From Lachnospiraceae bacterium (GTDB lineage: Bacteria; Bacillota; Clostridia; Lachnospirales; Lachnospiraceae), in the NCBI GenBank assembly GCA_024692905.1, contig JAILLY010000123.1:57758-121757 (forward strand): a DNA stretch of 64,000 nt. The letters are read 5' to 3'. The translations under genes and the position numbers were made by a program. This document shows, piece by piece, positions 1 through 10,719 of the stretch (the stretch's first letter is position 1; every line of letters starts with the position of its first letter). The notes beneath the pieces are model-generated. The model searched no databases. It saw only the letters and a program-made list of their open reading frames with translations, and was not told where the DNA came from.

Positions 1-1
1 T

Positions 2-220
2 GCCGGACGTATTGCGATCATGCATAAGAACGTTGCAAATATGATCTCAAGATTTACCGGTATATTCGGTGAACTCGGACTTAATATCTCCGATCTTACA
101 AACAAGAGTAAGGGTGAATATGCATATACGATGCTGGATCTTGATGATCCGGTAACGGATGAAACCGTAAAGAAACTTGAGGCCGTTGACGGAGTTATCC
201 GCGTAAGGGTCGTAAAATAA
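2..220 (+). CDS. serA: D-3-phosphoglycerate dehydrogenase, C-terminal ACT domain (5' truncated by window)
   Basis: The frame is open from base 2 and ends at a TAA at 218-220; the gene begins before the window. The 72 visible residues read as an ACT regulatory domain: a strand-helix-strand beginning AGRIAIMHKNV, a helix with FGELGLNISDL, and the closing segment VDGVIRVRVVK. This is the usual C-terminus of SerA, the NAD-dependent first enzyme of serine synthesis, where ACT domains bind serine for feedback control. The catalytic and NAD domains are not visible, so the assignment rests on the ACT domain plus the following DUF1015 gene, a common neighbour of serCA in Clostridia. Another ACT-domain enzyme is possible but less likely. 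Confidence 0.8.
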   Translation, partial: AGRIAIMHKNVANMISRFTGIFGELGLNISDLTNKSKGEYAYTMLDLDDPVTDETVKKLEAVDGVIRVRVVK

Positions 221-223
221 GTA

Positions 224-484
224 TCATAATTTAAAATCAAAGTCGGGGCCAAGATCTTCACGGTATCTGGCCTCGGCTTCCACACCCTGTTCGGAAGCAA
301 GGTCCATATATTTTATGAACACATCCTCAACACTCATACCGTTTTCCATCGCAAGTTCCTGCATGACGGGGCGAAGCCTGTTAAGCTGTTCGGAAACATG
401 TGTTTTCTGAGGGTCGATATCGTCAAGGACTTCCTCTGCATATTTATTTATCCTGTCAAGAAATTTTCTGTCAGCTTCATTCAT
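224..484 (-). CDS. Small acidic hypothetical protein (86 aa)
   Basis: This is a complete 86-residue reading frame on the opposite strand. Its start at 484 is preceded by a good AAAGGGA ribosome site, about 8 nt upstream. The product is acidic and predicted mostly helical, with no membrane segment, signal peptide or cysteine motif that I can see. I recognise no family. Its stop lies only 3 nt from the serA stop in convergent orientation, leaving no room for a terminator between them. The ribosome site and full use of the space between its neighbours support a real gene; the function is unknown. Confidence 0.6.
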   Translation of the reverse strand: MNEADRKFLDRINKYAEEVLDDIDPQKTHVSEQLNRLRPVMQELAMENGMSVEDVFIKYMDLASEQGVEAEARYREDLGPDFDFKL

Positions 485-601
485 CGCAATATTCCCTTTC
501 TTCGTTAGAACTGATACATATATGATCTATAATCCTAACATATCGTATGTTTTCTTTCAAGGATCCGATATGATGTCAATTTCATTAAATCATACTTTAT
601 A

Positions 602-630
602 TTGTTAAGTATGACTTTTTCTGATACAAT
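602..630 (+). promoter_or_regulatory. Sigma-A type promoter for the DUF1015 gene
   Basis: TTGTTA at 602-607 and TACAAT at 625-630 are separated by 17 nt, with a TGA extended -10 just before the -10 box. The predicted transcript starts about 30 nt before the ATG at 666. This also argues against the upstream in-frame ATG at 633, which would lie almost at the transcription start. Confidence 0.6.
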
Positions 631-665
631 ATTTGGTGTATGCGATAAAATATACGGAGGATGAT

Positions 666-1904
666 ATGGCAAAGATAAAGGCATTTCGTGCAGTAAGACC
701 GGCAAAGGGTTTGGAGGCTGAAATAGCTTCGCTTCCTTATGATGTTTACAGCAGGGCGGAAGCCTGCGAAGCGATCAAAGGCAGGGACAAGGCATTTTTA
801 CGCATAGACCGTGCCGAAACATTTTTTGACGACTCGGTAGATACCTATGACGACCGTGTCTATGATAAAGCAAACGAAGTATACCGGGGAATGCTTGGAA
901 GCGGAGATTTCGTACAGGACGAGCATGAATATTATTATATTTATGAGCTCACTATGGATCAAAGATCCCAGACCGGTATAGTTGCCTGCGCGTCAATAGA
1001 TGATTATCTGAACAATGTGATAAAGAAGCATGAAAATACCAGGGCTGACAAAGAAGCGGACCGCATCCGTCATGTGGATGCTTTAAATGCACAGACAGGT
1101 CCGATCTTCCTTGCATACAGGGCAGATGAGGTGATAAACGGTATTGTTGATAAGACCAAGTCGTCACCTGCGGTAAATGATTTCGTATCTGAAGACGGTA
1201 TCAGGCACCGTGTATGGATAATAAAGGCTCCTGACGATATACTTGCGATAAGCAAAGCCTTTGCCGGTATGGACTCGATATATATAGCCGACGGCCATCA
1301 CAGATGCGCGAGTGCCGTAAGGGTCGGACTGATGCGCCGTGAGGAGCACAAAGACTTCACCGGCGAAGAGGAATTCAATTATTTCCTTTCGGTCCTTTTC
1401 CCCGATGAGCAGCTTATGATAATGGATTATAACCGGGTGATAAAAGACTTAAACGGCCACAGTATCAATGAAATTCTTGAGTACTTAAAAGGGCTCGGGG
1501 AGCTTAAAGTGCAGGGTGACAATGCCTATCGGCCGGTGCATAAAGGGCAGATTTCGGTATATGCCGAAGGCACCTGGTATTCGCTTGATCTTGATAAACG
1601 CTTCCTGATCGACGATCCGGTTGCAGGGCTCGATGTGTCCGTACTTCAGGACAATGTATTAAAGCCTTTATTTGGGATCGATGACCCCAAGACCGATAAA
1701 AGGATCGATTTTGTCGGCGGTATAAGAGGGCTTAAGGAACTTGAGCGAAGATGCGGTCTTGACTGCAAAATAGCGTTTGCAATGTATCCGACTTCCATCG
1801 GTGAACTCTTTGCCGTTGCCGACGCCGGACTGCTCATGCCGCCCAAGTCCACATGGTTTGAACCCAAATTAAGGAGCGGCCTTTTCATACATGATATATC
1901 ATAA
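666..1904 (+). CDS. DUF1015 family protein
   Basis: The product has 412 residues and belongs to the DUF1015 family (SerB/kinase-like in some annotations; biochemical role not firmly known). Family features are the N-terminal segment KAFRAVRPAKG followed by SLPYDVYSR, and the hallmark ADGHHRCASA near residue 205. The start at 666 is chosen because GGAGG at 656-660 lies 5 nt upstream; an ATG at 633 would add 11 unlikely residues. In Clostridia this family usually follows serC-serA, as here, which suggests a role linked to serine or phosphoserine metabolism. That link is inference from gene order. No truncation is seen. Confidence 0.85.
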   Translation: MAKIKAFRAVRPAKGLEAEIASLPYDVYSRAEACEAIKGRDKAFLRIDRAETFFDDSVDTYDDRVYDKANEVYRGMLGSGDFVQDEHEYYYIYELTMDQRSQTGIVACASIDDYLNNVIKKHENTRADKEADRIRHVDALNAQTGPIFLAYRADEVINGIVDKTKSSPAVNDFVSEDGIRHRVWIIKAPDDILAISKAFAGMDSIYIADGHHRCASAVRVGLMRREEHKDFTGEEEFNYFLSVLFPDEQLMIMDYNRVIKDLNGHSINEILEYLKGLGELKVQGDNAYRPVHKGQISVYAEGTWYSLDLDKRFLIDDPVAGLDVSVLQDNVLKPLFGIDDPKTDKRIDFVGGIRGLKELERRCGLDCKIAFAMYPTSIGELFAVADAGLLMPPKSTWFEPKLRSGLFIHDIS

Positions 1905-1977
1905 TGATCTTAAGGATATGTGTACATGATATCATTGCGGGATATTTCCCGTCTAAAGGGCAGACAAGGAGAAACCT

Positions 1978-4314
1978 ATGGATAAAAAACTGTACAAGAT
2001 GATGGACTGGGCAAGGATCGAAGGGCTTGTATACTCCGAGGAAGACGATCCGCATTCTTTTCTCGGAGCGCATTACGTTCTCGGAGGAATACTTATCCAG
2101 ACATATCTTCCGGGGATAAGCGATATAAAGAAAGTCTGTGTTGTTTTATCGTCTCAGGGAACGGTAAAGGAACACCAGATGGAACTCATGGACGAGACCG
2201 GATTCTATGCCGTGTTCATAAGGAGCCTTAAGAAGATAAAGTTTGAGTATCATTATGTGATCTGCCACGAAGACGGCTCAAAGACAGAATTCGAGGATCC
2301 ATACAGGTTTGCTCCTACGGTCACGGATAAGGATATCGCCAGGTTCAATGCAGGCATACACTATGATATATATAATGTCCTCGGTGCACATTTGAGAACG
2401 ATAGACGGCGTAAAGGGCGTCAGTTTTGCCGTATGGGCGCCAAATGCCGTAAGAGTCAGTGTCGTGGGTGATTTTAACAACTGGGACGGCCGCAGGCATC
2501 AGATGAGACGCCTTGAGGAAGGCGGCATCTTTGAGATATTCATACCCGGCGTCAAAGAGGGCGATATATACAAGTATGAACTTAAACTCAAAGGTGATAT
2601 CATCAAGTTCAAGGCCGATCCTTACGGGTTCGGTGCCGAACTTCGGCCGGCAACCGCATCCGTTGTAAGAAATATAGAAGGGTTTAAATGGACGGATAAA
2701 AAATGGGTCGAAAACCGTAAGGAATTTCAGGGCCCGGATAAGCCGCTCAGCATTTTCGAAGTCCATCTCGGATCTTTCATGAAACCGGATGACGGGCGTG
2801 AGTTTTATAATTACAGGGAGCTTGCTCCACTTATTTCGGCTTATGTCCTTAAAACCGGATATACTCATATCGAAGTCATGCCCGTTATGGAACATCCGCT
2901 TGATGCATCATGGGGATACCAGGTCATAGGATACTATGCTCCGACCAGCCGGTACGGAACACCAAAAGACCTTATGTATTTCATAGATCATATGCATGAA
3001 AAAGGTATCGGTGTCATCCTCGACTGGGTACCCGCGCATTTCCCCAAGGACGATCACGGCCTTTCCGAGTTTGACGGCACATGCCTTTATGAACATCTTG
3101 ATCCGAGACAGGGATATCATCCGCATTGGAAGACGTCCATCTATAATTACGGACGTCCTCAGGTCAGCAATTATCTGATAGCGAACGCATTATACTGGTT
3201 TAAGGAATATCATGCCGACGGTATAAGGATGGATGCGGTCGCTTCCATGCTTTACCTGGATTACGGCAAGCAGGACGGAGGATGGGTTGCAAATATTTAC
3301 GGCGGAAACGAGAACCTTGAAGCGGTCGAATTCCTTAAGCATTTCAATTCCATCCATGCCAAGAACGATGACGGTACGCTCGTGATAGCGGAAGAGTCAA
3401 CCGCATGGCCCAAGGTATCGGGTGCGATCGATGATGAAGGTCTCGGCTTTGACTTTAAATGGAACATGGGCTGGATGAATGATTTTATCGAATTCATGCG
3501 TTATGACCCGTTGTTTAGAAAAGGGCATTATACAGAGCTGACCTTCAGCATGATATATGCATATTCCGAAAAGTTCATACTTGTATTCTCACATGACGAG
3601 GTAGTACACGGCAAAGCTTCAATGCTTGCCAAGATGCCCGGCGAAAGGAACGATAAATTCGCAAACTTAAAGGCGGCATACGGATATATGATGACACATC
3701 CGGGGAAAATGCTCACATTTATGGGCCAGGATATAGGCGAATGGGATGAATGGAACGAAAACCGGAGTGTTGAATGGGATCTTTTAAACTATGAAGATCA
3801 TATACATTTCAATGATTACATAAAGGATGTGCAGGCATTTTACAAGGCAAATCCCGCACTGTATGAACTTGACAATGAGATCGAAGGGTTTGAATGGATA
3901 AATAACATTTCCGCAAACGAATGTATAATCGTATTCCTGAGGAAGTGTCCCACGCAGACTCTCCTTGTGGTCTGCAATTTTGCCAATATCGCAAGAGATC
4001 ACTATAAGATAGGCGTTCCGTTCCCGGGGAAATACAAAGAGGTATTCAATTCGGATAATGTAAGATACGGCGGCACCGGATTCGTCAATCCCAGAGTCAA
4101 GGTATCCAAATATGATGAGTGTGACGGACGTGAAGATTCACTAAGGGTCAAAGTCGCACCTTTGAGCGTATCCGTATTCAGATATGACGGCCCCGCATCG
4201 TCAAAGACTTCATCCGGAAAAGGAAGTTCAAAAAAGTCAGGGAGTACACACAAGGATCTTAAAAAGGAACTTGAAGATAAGTATAACAGAGAAGAGAGAG
4301 GACTTACGATCTGA
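1978..4314 (+). CDS. glgB: 1,4-alpha-glucan branching enzyme
   Basis: GlgB cuts an alpha-1,4 glucan chain and rejoins it as an alpha-1,6 branch during glycogen synthesis. The 778-residue protein has an N-terminal beta-sandwich region, a CBM48/E-set domain around residues 120-220 (GVSFAVWAPNAVRVSVVGDF) and a GH13 barrel. The four GH13 regions are intact: VILDWVPAHF, GIRMDAVASM with the nucleophile Asp419, AEESTAW with the acid Glu at about 472, and FSHDEVVHGK. It starts at an ATG behind AAGGAG. No other glycogen gene is in the window. The last 35 or so residues are Ser/Lys-rich and look like an added tail. Its stop overlaps the mscS-type start by 1 nt. Confidence 0.95.
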   Translation: MDKKLYKMMDWARIEGLVYSEEDDPHSFLGAHYVLGGILIQTYLPGISDIKKVCVVLSSQGTVKEHQMELMDETGFYAVFIRSLKKIKFEYHYVICHEDGSKTEFEDPYRFAPTVTDKDIARFNAGIHYDIYNVLGAHLRTIDGVKGVSFAVWAPNAVRVSVVGDFNNWDGRRHQMRRLEEGGIFEIFIPGVKEGDIYKYELKLKGDIIKFKADPYGFGAELRPATASVVRNIEGFKWTDKKWVENRKEFQGPDKPLSIFEVHLGSFMKPDDGREFYNYRELAPLISAYVLKTGYTHIEVMPVMEHPLDASWGYQVIGYYAPTSRYGTPKDLMYFIDHMHEKGIGVILDWVPAHFPKDDHGLSEFDGTCLYEHLDPRQGYHPHWKTSIYNYGRPQVSNYLIANALYWFKEYHADGIRMDAVASMLYLDYGKQDGGWVANIYGGNENLEAVEFLKHFNSIHAKNDDGTLVIAEESTAWPKVSGAIDDEGLGFDFKWNMGWMNDFIEFMRYDPLFRKGHYTELTFSMIYAYSEKFILVFSHDEVVHGKASMLAKMPGERNDKFANLKAAYGYMMTHPGKMLTFMGQDIGEWDEWNENRSVEWDLLNYEDHIHFNDYIKDVQAFYKANPALYELDNEIEGFEWINNISANECIIVFLRKCPTQTLLVVCNFANIARDHYKIGVPFPGKYKEVFNSDNVRYGGTGFVNPRVKVSKYDECDGREDSLRVKVAPLSVSVFRYDGPASSKTSSGKGSSKKSGSTHKDLKKELEDKYNREERGLTI

Positions 4315-5186
4315 TGCAGAATGATGTTGCAATGGATGTCACCGAAGAACTCGGCAGATTTCAGCGTTATACCGGAAGGCTTATGGACGGTGCCTTAAAT
4401 ACAGGCACCAAGGTCATCATAGTCATAATCCTGTTCATTATAGGACGGCTTATCATAAATCTTTTAAGAAAGCTTCTTCGAAAGACACTCGAAAGATCAT
4501 CGGTCAATAACGGGAATATCACCTTTATTGATGCGACTGTCAAGATCATACTTTATATCATCCTGATCGGACTGCTGGCAGGTTATTTCGGGATACAGAC
4601 CGCATCCATCGTGGCACTTTTGGGATCCGCAGGACTCACAATAGGTCTTGCGTTTCAGGGATCTCTTTCCAATTTTGCCGGCGGCATGCTCATTTTACTC
4701 ACCAAGCCTTTCAGGATAGGTGATTATATCAAGGTTTCCGGAATAGATGTCGAGGGTACCGTTGATGAGATCGATATGTTTTACAGCCGGCTGATGACCG
4801 TTGACAACCGTTCGATAGTAATCCCGAACAGTGTTCTGTCAAATACGACCATCACGAACGTAACATATTACGATGTAAGGAAGCTCGAGATCATCGTTCC
4901 CGTCTCATACAATAATGACATAGATAAGGTTAAGGAAGTTTTAAAGGAACTGCTTGAAAACGAGGAATATGTCATCCGCTCGAAGCAGATACAGATATTT
5001 ATCAATTCATTTGCATCAAGCAGCATTGAAATGGGCATGAGGTTCTTTGTCAAGAAATCGGAATACTGGACATCAAGATGGAAATGTCTTGAAAATATCA
5101 AAAAGGCATTCGATAAAAACGGGATCACGATTCCGTACGAACAGATTGATATCCACCTTGATGACAAAAGGGCGAAAAAGGCCTGA
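4314..5186 (+). CDS. Small-conductance mechanosensitive channel (MscS family)
   Basis: This 290-residue membrane protein has three predicted transmembrane segments, at about residues 25-47, 70-92 and 97-120. The third is the Gly/Ala-rich pore helix (ALLGSAGLTIGLAFQGSLSN), followed by the conserved FAGGMLILLTKPFRIGDYI turn and the cytoplasmic beta and alpha/beta domains of MscS. MscS channels open under membrane tension and release solutes during hypo-osmotic shock. The ATG at 4314 shares a base with the glgB stop, so the two genes are probably translationally coupled. The reason for pairing with glgB is unclear; glycogen branching lowers osmotic load, but that link is speculation. Confidence 0.92.
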   Translation: MQNDVAMDVTEELGRFQRYTGRLMDGALNTGTKVIIVIILFIIGRLIINLLRKLLRKTLERSSVNNGNITFIDATVKIILYIILIGLLAGYFGIQTASIVALLGSAGLTIGLAFQGSLSNFAGGMLILLTKPFRIGDYIKVSGIDVEGTVDEIDMFYSRLMTVDNRSIVIPNSVLSNTTITNVTYYDVRKLEIIVPVSYNNDIDKVKEVLKELLENEEYVIRSKQIQIFINSFASSSIEMGMRFFVKKSEYWTSRWKCLENIKKAFDKNGITIPYEQIDIHLDDKRAKKA

Positions 5187-5202
5187 ACAGGGCGCGTCCG
5201 AT

Positions 5203-5231
5203 TTGCGTAAAAGGCTTAATTGTGGTATCAT
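5203..5231 (+). promoter_or_regulatory. Predicted promoter for uppP
   Basis: TTGCGT at 5203-5208 and TATCAT at 5226-5231 have 17 nt between them, and TGG precedes the -10 as an extended -10 element. They lie in the 103-nt gap after the MscS gene and could start the uppP-ftsK-fhs transcript. Confidence 0.5.
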
Positions 5232-5289
5232 TAGCCGGATCATGGCATATTATATATTTTTATCATGCAGCGTATGAGGGAGGTTTGAT

Positions 5290-6174
5290 ATGTCTGTATT
5301 GCAAGCAATAATAATGGGGATAGTTCAGGGCCTGACGGAATTCCTGCCCGTAAGCAGTTCGGGACATCTTGCGATAATAAAAGGGCTCTTCGGGGCGGAA
5401 ACGGATGGCGGGATACTTTTTGATGTCCTCCTCCATGTCGCGACCCTTGCCGCGGTATTTGCGGTATATTATAAGGACGTGATCAGGATACTTGTTGAAT
5501 TCGGAGGAATATGCAGGGATACATCCGTTAATATAGTAAGATTCTTCAAGAACATATCCGCAATAAACAGAATGGAATACCTTCCGATATGTACGACTCC
5601 GTACAGAAGGCTTACGCTGATGCTGATCATTTCAACGATACCGACTGCGATCATGGGTATGCTGCTTTCGAATGTTGTTGATTATGTATCGGGAAACCTG
5701 CTCATCGTGGGGCTTTGCCTTATAGGAACAGCCGGTATACTGTTCATTTCGGAACTTATCGAAAACGGAACAAAAAAACAGAAGGAAGCACATTTCGGCG
5801 ATGCATTAGTCGTTGGCATAAGCCAGGGCTTTGCCGTCCTTCCGGGCCTGTCACGTTCCGGCACCACGATCACCGCATGCCTTTTATGCGGTTTCGACAG
5901 ACGTTTTGCAGTCAAATATTCATTTATCATGTCAATGCCCGCAATACTCGGTGCGCTTATACTTGAACTGTTCAAGCTTCCCGGAAGCCAGGGCGGGACA
6001 GGAGCCGGAGCAGGAGCGTCCGTAGCAGCCATGATACTTGCAGCTGTTATCGGATATTTCGCACTTAAACTTGTAAATGCACTCGCTGTCAACAGACGGT
6101 TCAAACCGTTCTGGATATACTGTCTAATAGCCGGGGCTGTATCGATAATAGTATTTCTCGTAAAGATGGGATGA
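5290..6174 (+). CDS. uppP: Undecaprenyl-diphosphatase (BacA/UppP)
   Basis: UppP dephosphorylates undecaprenyl diphosphate to recycle the lipid carrier for peptidoglycan and other wall polymers; overexpression gives bacitracin resistance in known cases. The 294-residue protein has about eight membrane segments. It carries both family signatures: GLTEFLPVSSSGHL near residue 15, with the catalytic Glu and Ser/His set, and the second PGLSRSGTT motif near residue 185. A strong GAGGGAGG ribosome site precedes the ATG. A Gly/Ala-rich loop (GGTGAGAGASVAA) near residue 240 looks lineage-specific. It heads a run continuing with the FtsK/SpoIIIE gene. Confidence 0.96.
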   Translation: MSVLQAIIMGIVQGLTEFLPVSSSGHLAIIKGLFGAETDGGILFDVLLHVATLAAVFAVYYKDVIRILVEFGGICRDTSVNIVRFFKNISAINRMEYLPICTTPYRRLTLMLIISTIPTAIMGMLLSNVVDYVSGNLLIVGLCLIGTAGILFISELIENGTKKQKEAHFGDALVVGISQGFAVLPGLSRSGTTITACLLCGFDRRFAVKYSFIMSMPAILGALILELFKLPGSQGGTGAGAGASVAAMILAAVIGYFALKLVNALAVNRRFKPFWIYCLIAGAVSIIVFLVKMG

Positions 6175-6196
6175 TAAGGGAACACAGGGGAGAGTA

Positions 6197-9028
6197 ATGG
6201 CCAGGGGAACATCGGCACACAAAAAAAACAGCAGAGGAAAAACCGGGGCATCGGGCCGCGGCAGAAAAAATACGCGTCAGTATGACGGATTATCGGGTGA
6301 GATCATTGTGATAGCAGTCGCAGCATTTGCTGTATTGCTGCTGTTGAGCGATCTCGGTTTTGCCGGAGATCTCGGCGGGTTCATAAGCGATCTGTCTTTC
6401 GGCATTTTCGGGCTTGTATCATACATTTTCCCGATAATGCTGGTCATAATGACTGTATTTTATGTCAAAAACAAGGGGACGGCGCCAACTGCTCTTAAAA
6501 TGTGGTCGGGACTGCTAATTTTACTTGTATTATGTGCTTTTGCCCACCTTTTGTTCTTTCCTCATGACAGAGAGACAACAAAGCTTACCGACTATTATGT
6601 TCTCTGCCGCGGGATCAAAAACGGCGGCGGTTTCATCGGAGGCGCGATAGGCAGTGCCCTTGATAAGGGCCTCGGCCGGGCAGGCGCTTATATCGTCCTG
6701 ATCGTACTCCTTATAATCGCCGGTATACTTATAACCGAACGTTCACTTATCGGAAGCGTTGAACGCGGATCAAAAACTCTTATCGATAATGCCAAAAATG
6801 ACATTGAACGGGCTAAGATAAGACGCATGGAAGAACGTCCGATACGTGAGGAGCAGCGCAGGAACCGTCTTAAGGAAAAAGAGGTCAGGCGCCGCGAAGA
6901 AGAACAGCTTCGCCTTCAAAAGGCAAATGAACGCAATGAAAAATTAAGACAGAGGGATCTGGCAAAGCTGCAGCGCAGGCAGGAAGCCGAAAGGATCAGG
7001 GAGGAAAACCTGCGCAAGAAGGAAGCCGGACTTCCGCGTATGGACCGCAAGTTTTCCGGTGTTATGCTTGATACCGAATTAAAGTCTCTTAATGACGGCC
7101 CTGTCATAAATGATGATATACATGAGCTGTCCTACCGTTTTCCGGCCGGTGACGATCCGGGTGAGATCCCGGGCTTTGATACCGCGGATGAAGACACGGG
7201 CCGCATCGATCCGGATGTCTTAAAGCACGAAAACAAGCTCGGGTATGATAATGTAAAGTCATCCCATACGATAAATGTCGATCCGGACGGGATAGATGTA
7301 AACGAATATGACTATAACGTCACGAGCAAAGCTTTGATGCCTGATATGAGCGACATGGCAGAAGAAGCAAAATTCGGGAATTTCAAGTCCGAAGATGATG
7401 TTAACCGGCAAAAGGCAGTGAAGGCTTCCGTTGACGAATACATGAAACCGTCCGTAAATGTCGGAGAACAAAACGGTACGGTCATCGATAAAAAGCAGAA
7501 TGTAAATACCGCTAAGGATAACCGCCGCACAAAGATCCGTGATTTTAAATTCCCTCCGGTCAACCTTCTTGTGAAGGGAAGCGGGAACGGCAAGGGTGAT
7601 TCAAAGCTTGTTCTTGAAGAAAAAGCACGTAAGCTTAAAGAGACTCTTCGGGAATTCGGCGTCGGAGTAACAATGACCGGCTATACACAGGGGCCGGCCA
7701 TAACAAGGTTTGAGATGAGACCGGATACCGGAGTCAAGGTCAGTAAGGTCCTCGGATTGAGCGATGACATCATGCTCAGCATGGCTGCCAAGAATGTTCG
7801 TATCGAAGCGCCCATACCCGGTAAATCACTTATCGGTATTGAGTTGCCAAATGAAGAGAATACAGCCGTCATGCTTCGCGATCTTATAGACAGTCAGGAG
7901 TTTAAGAGATCCGACAGTAAACTGAGTTTTGCGGTTGGCAAGGGTTTAAGCGGAGAAACGGTGGTAGCGGATATAGGTAAGATGCCGCACATGCTGATCG
8001 CCGGAGCAACGGGTTCCGGTAAATCCGTCTGCATAAATACGCTTATCATGAGCATCCTTTATAAGGCAAGACCGGATGAGGTCAAGCTTATAATGATTGA
8101 TCCAAAGGTTGTAGAGCTCAGTGTATATAACGGGATCCCGCATCTTATGATCCCGGTCGTCACCGACCCGAAACAGGCCTCCGAAGCCCTTAAGTGGGGT
8201 GTTGTCGAAATGGATGACCGTTATAATAAATTCGCCGAGTTCGGTGTGAGGGATCTTAACGGATATAACAAAAAAGTCCGTCAAATGACAGGGATACCCG
8301 AAGAAGACCGTTATGAAGTCCTTCCGCGGATCGTTATCATCGTTGACGAGCTTGCGGATCTTATGATGGTCGCTTCCAAAGAAGTCGAGGAATCCATATG
8401 CCGCATTGCGCAGAAGGCAAGAGCGGCCGGCATCCATCTGGTAATAGCAACACAGCGTCCGTCGGTGGATGTCGTGACCGGACTTATCAAGGCAAACATG
8501 CCCAGCCGTATTGCATTTTCCGTCTCAAGCGGAGTTGATTCACGTACTATACTTGATATGGTCGGCGCGGAAAAACTGCTTGGTAAGGGTGATATGCTTT
8601 TCTATCCTCAGGGATATACAAAACCCGCAAGGGTTCAGGGCGCATTCGTATCGGATCAGGAAGTTAATGATGTCGTGGACTTTCTTAAAGAACACTCCGG
8701 AAAGGAAGGATATGACGAAGAGATAGCAATGCGGATAAAGAATGCGAGTGCAGCGTCCTCATCAACCGATGGCGGCACTCAGGCGGGAGCGGCCGACGGA
8801 AGGGATGAACTGTTCTTAGAAGCTGCGCGTGCGATAATAGACAAGAACAAAGCGTCAATAGGAATGTTGCAGCGTCTGTTCAAGATAGGCTTTAACAGAG
8901 CTGCCAGGATAATGGACCAGCTGGCGGATGCCGGTGTCGTCGGTGAAGAAGAAGGTACCAAGCCGCGCAGGGTCCTTATGACTATTGAAGAATTCAATGC
9001 GCTGATGCAGGAAGGAAACATGGAATGA
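6197..9028 (+). CDS. DNA translocase FtsK/SpoIIIE
   Basis: This septal motor pumps DNA through the division septum. The 943-residue protein has an N-terminal basic stretch, about four membrane segments (residues 30-190), a charged Arg/Glu-rich coiled coil (195-290), a variable linker, and the RecA-like motor. The motor has Walker A GATGSGKS at residues 603-610 and Walker [16 protein letters not shown]-terminal winged-helix gamma domain follows (about 875-943), which in the family reads KOPS/SRS sites. The start has AGGGGAGAG upstream. It overlaps fhs by 4 nt (ATGA). From sequence alone I cannot say whether it works as vegetative FtsK, sporulation SpoIIIE or both. Confidence 0.95.
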   Translation: MARGTSAHKKNSRGKTGASGRGRKNTRQYDGLSGEIIVIAVAAFAVLLLLSDLGFAGDLGGFISDLSFGIFGLVSYIFPIMLVIMTVFYVKNKGTAPTALKMWSGLLILLVLCAFAHLLFFPHDRETTKLTDYYVLCRGIKNGGGFIGGAIGSALDKGLGRAGAYIVLIVLLIIAGILITERSLIGSVERGSKTLIDNAKNDIERAKIRRMEERPIREEQRRNRLKEKEVRRREEEQLRLQKANERNEKLRQRDLAKLQRRQEAERIREENLRKKEAGLPRMDRKFSGVMLDTELKSLNDGPVINDDIHELSYRFPAGDDPGEIPGFDTADEDTGRIDPDVLKHENKLGYDNVKSSHTINVDPDGIDVNEYDYNVTSKALMPDMSDMAEEAKFGNFKSEDDVNRQKAVKASVDEYMKPSVNVGEQNGTVIDKKQNVNTAKDNRRTKIRDFKFPPVNLLVKGSGNGKGDSKLVLEEKARKLKETLREFGVGVTMTGYTQGPAITRFEMRPDTGVKVSKVLGLSDDIMLSMAAKNVRIEAPIPGKSLIGIELPNEENTAVMLRDLIDSQEFKRSDSKLSFAVGKGLSGETVVADIGKMPHMLIAGATGSGKSVCINTLIMSILYKARPDEVKLIMIDPKVVELSVYNGIPHLMIPVVTDPKQASEALKWGVVEMDDRYNKFAEFGVRDLNGYNKKVRQMTGIPEEDRYEVLPRIVIIVDELADLMMVASKEVEESICRIAQKARAAGIHLVIATQRPSVDVVTGLIKANMPSRIAFSVSSGVDSRTILDMVGAEKLLGKGDMLFYPQGYTKPARVQGAFVSDQEVNDVVDFLKEHSGKEGYDEEIAMRIKNASAASSSTDGGTQAGAADGRDELFLEAARAIIDKNKASIGMLQRLFKIGFNRAARIMDQLADAGVVGEEEGTKPRRVLMTIEEFNALMQEGNME

Positions 9029-10695
9029 AATCTGACATCCAGATAGCACAGGAAGCCGATCTTCTTCCTATAGGAGAGATAGCTGCCGGTATCGGTATAA
9101 GCGAAGATGATATAGAGCCATACGGTAAATATAAGGCCAAGCTTTCTGATGAATACTTAAAAAAGATTGCTTCAAACAATGACGGAAAGCTGATTCTCGT
9201 GACCGCAATAAACCCGACCCCTGCAGGTGAAGGAAAAACGACAACAAGTATCGGGCTTGCTCAGGCCATGGCCAGGCTTGATAAAAAGGCCATACTTGCA
9301 TTAAGGGAGCCGTCTCTTGGACCGTGTTTCGGAATTAAAGGCGGGGCTGCGGGCGGCGGCTATTCACAGGTGGTACCGATGGATGAATTAAACCTTCATT
9401 TCACCGGTGATTTTCATGCCGTAACAACTGCAAATAACCTTTTGGCGGCAATGCTTGACAACCATATACATCAGGGAAACGAAAAGCGTATAGACACAAG
9501 GGCCGTAGTATGGAAAAGATGTCTTGACTTGAATGACAGGGCACTGAGAAACATAATCGTGGGGCTTGGCGAAAAAACCGACGGTTTCGTGCGGGAAGAT
9601 CATTTTGTTATAACTGTCGCATCCGAGATAATGGCTATACTGTGCCTTGCATCCGACCTTAAGGACCTCAAAAAAAGGCTTGCGAGGATAGTAGTCGCTT
9701 ACGATCTTGACGGCAATCCGGTCACCGCAGAGGATATAAAGGCTGTCGGTTCAATGACCGCACTGTTAAAGGATGCGATCAAGCCAAATCTTATCCAGAC
9801 ACTTGAACACACACCCGCTTTAGTCCATGGCGGTCCCTTTGCAAATATAGCACACGGATGCAACTCCGTTATCGCCACCAAAGCCGCACTTAAGATGGCT
9901 GATTATGTTATTACGGAGGCCGGGTTCGGAGCAGATCTGGGTGCAGAGAAGTTCTTCGATATCAAATGCCGTGCAGCCGGTCTTAAACCCGATGCGGTTG
10001 TTCTTGTTGCCACGATCAGGGCGCTTAAATACAATGGCGGAATTCCCAAGGCAGAACTTGCAAAAGAAGATATCAATGCACTGAAAAAAGGTATCGTAAA
10101 TCTGGAAAAACACATCGAAAATCTCAAGTTATACGGAGTTCCGGTTGTTGTGACTCTTAATTCATTTGAAACGGATACAGAAAAGGAAGTCGATCTTGTC
10201 AGGGATTTTTGCCGCAAGAGAGATTGTGAGTTTGCACTCTCAAAAGTATGGGAACTGGGCGGCGAAGGCGGCATAGAACTTGCCGGAAAAGTACTTAAGA
10301 CCCTTGAGAACAAAAGATCGGATTTTGCTCCGATCTATGAACTTGATACAACAATAGAAGAGAAGATAGCGGCAATAGCGACAAAGATATACGGGGCATC
10401 AGGTGTGATTTATTCGTCAAAAGCCGCAAAACAGATGGCCGAACTTGAACGTCTGGGATACGGCGGCCTTCCGGTATGTATTGCAAAGACACAGTATTCA
10501 TTATCGGATGACCAGACGCTGCTCGGGCGTCCGTCCGGTTTTGATATAAATGTAAGGGAAATGTATGTTTCCGCAGGTGCCGGCTTCATAGTTGCCGTAA
10601 CAGGAAATATAATGACGATGCCCGGTCTGTCAAAGGAACCTGCGGCATACAGGATAGATGTTGATGATGACGGAAGGATAACAGGTTTATTCTGA
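9025..10695 (+). CDS. fhs: Formate--tetrahydrofolate ligase
   Basis: Fhs uses ATP to join formate to tetrahydrofolate, giving 10-formyl-THF for purines, fMet-tRNA and, in acetogens, the Wood-Ljungdahl methyl branch. The 556-residue length is normal. It shows the ATP loop [18 protein letters not shown] near residue 65, followed by [20 protein letters not shown] and [10 protein letters not shown], all strongly conserved. It overlaps ftsK by 4 nt, and folD starts 24 nt after its stop, so fhs-folD form a one-carbon unit. No riboswitch fits in the intergenic space. Confidence 0.98.
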   Translation: MKSDIQIAQEADLLPIGEIAAGIGISEDDIEPYGKYKAKLSDEYLKKIASNNDGKLILVTAINPTPAGEGKTTTSIGLAQAMARLDKKAILALREPSLGPCFGIKGGAAGGGYSQVVPMDELNLHFTGDFHAVTTANNLLAAMLDNHIHQGNEKRIDTRAVVWKRCLDLNDRALRNIIVGLGEKTDGFVREDHFVITVASEIMAILCLASDLKDLKKRLARIVVAYDLDGNPVTAEDIKAVGSMTALLKDAIKPNLIQTLEHTPALVHGGPFANIAHGCNSVIATKAALKMADYVITEAGFGADLGAEKFFDIKCRAAGLKPDAVVLVATIRALKYNGGIPKAELAKEDINALKKGIVNLEKHIENLKLYGVPVVVTLNSFETDTEKEVDLVRDFCRKRDCEFALSKVWELGGEGGIELAGKVLKTLENKRSDFAPIYELDTTIEEKIAAIATKIYGASGVIYSSKAAKQMAELERLGYGGLPVCIAKTQYSLSDDQTLLGRPSGFDINVREMYVSAGAGFIVAVTGNIMTMPGLSKEPAAYRIDVDDDGRITGLF

Positions 10696-10719
10696 TCTAA
10701 AGACATAAGGGAGAAGACA

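Noticed and set aside
1938..1951. Small hairpin CGGGA-TATT-TCCCG before glgB as a terminator
   Set aside because: The stem is only 5 bp and no T-run follows, so termination is unlikely.
2278..2895. Long reading frame of 205 codons on the - strand inside glgB
   Set aside because: It lies wholly within a well-conserved glgB, lacks a family signature and a ribosome site, and is explained by codon bias of the gene.
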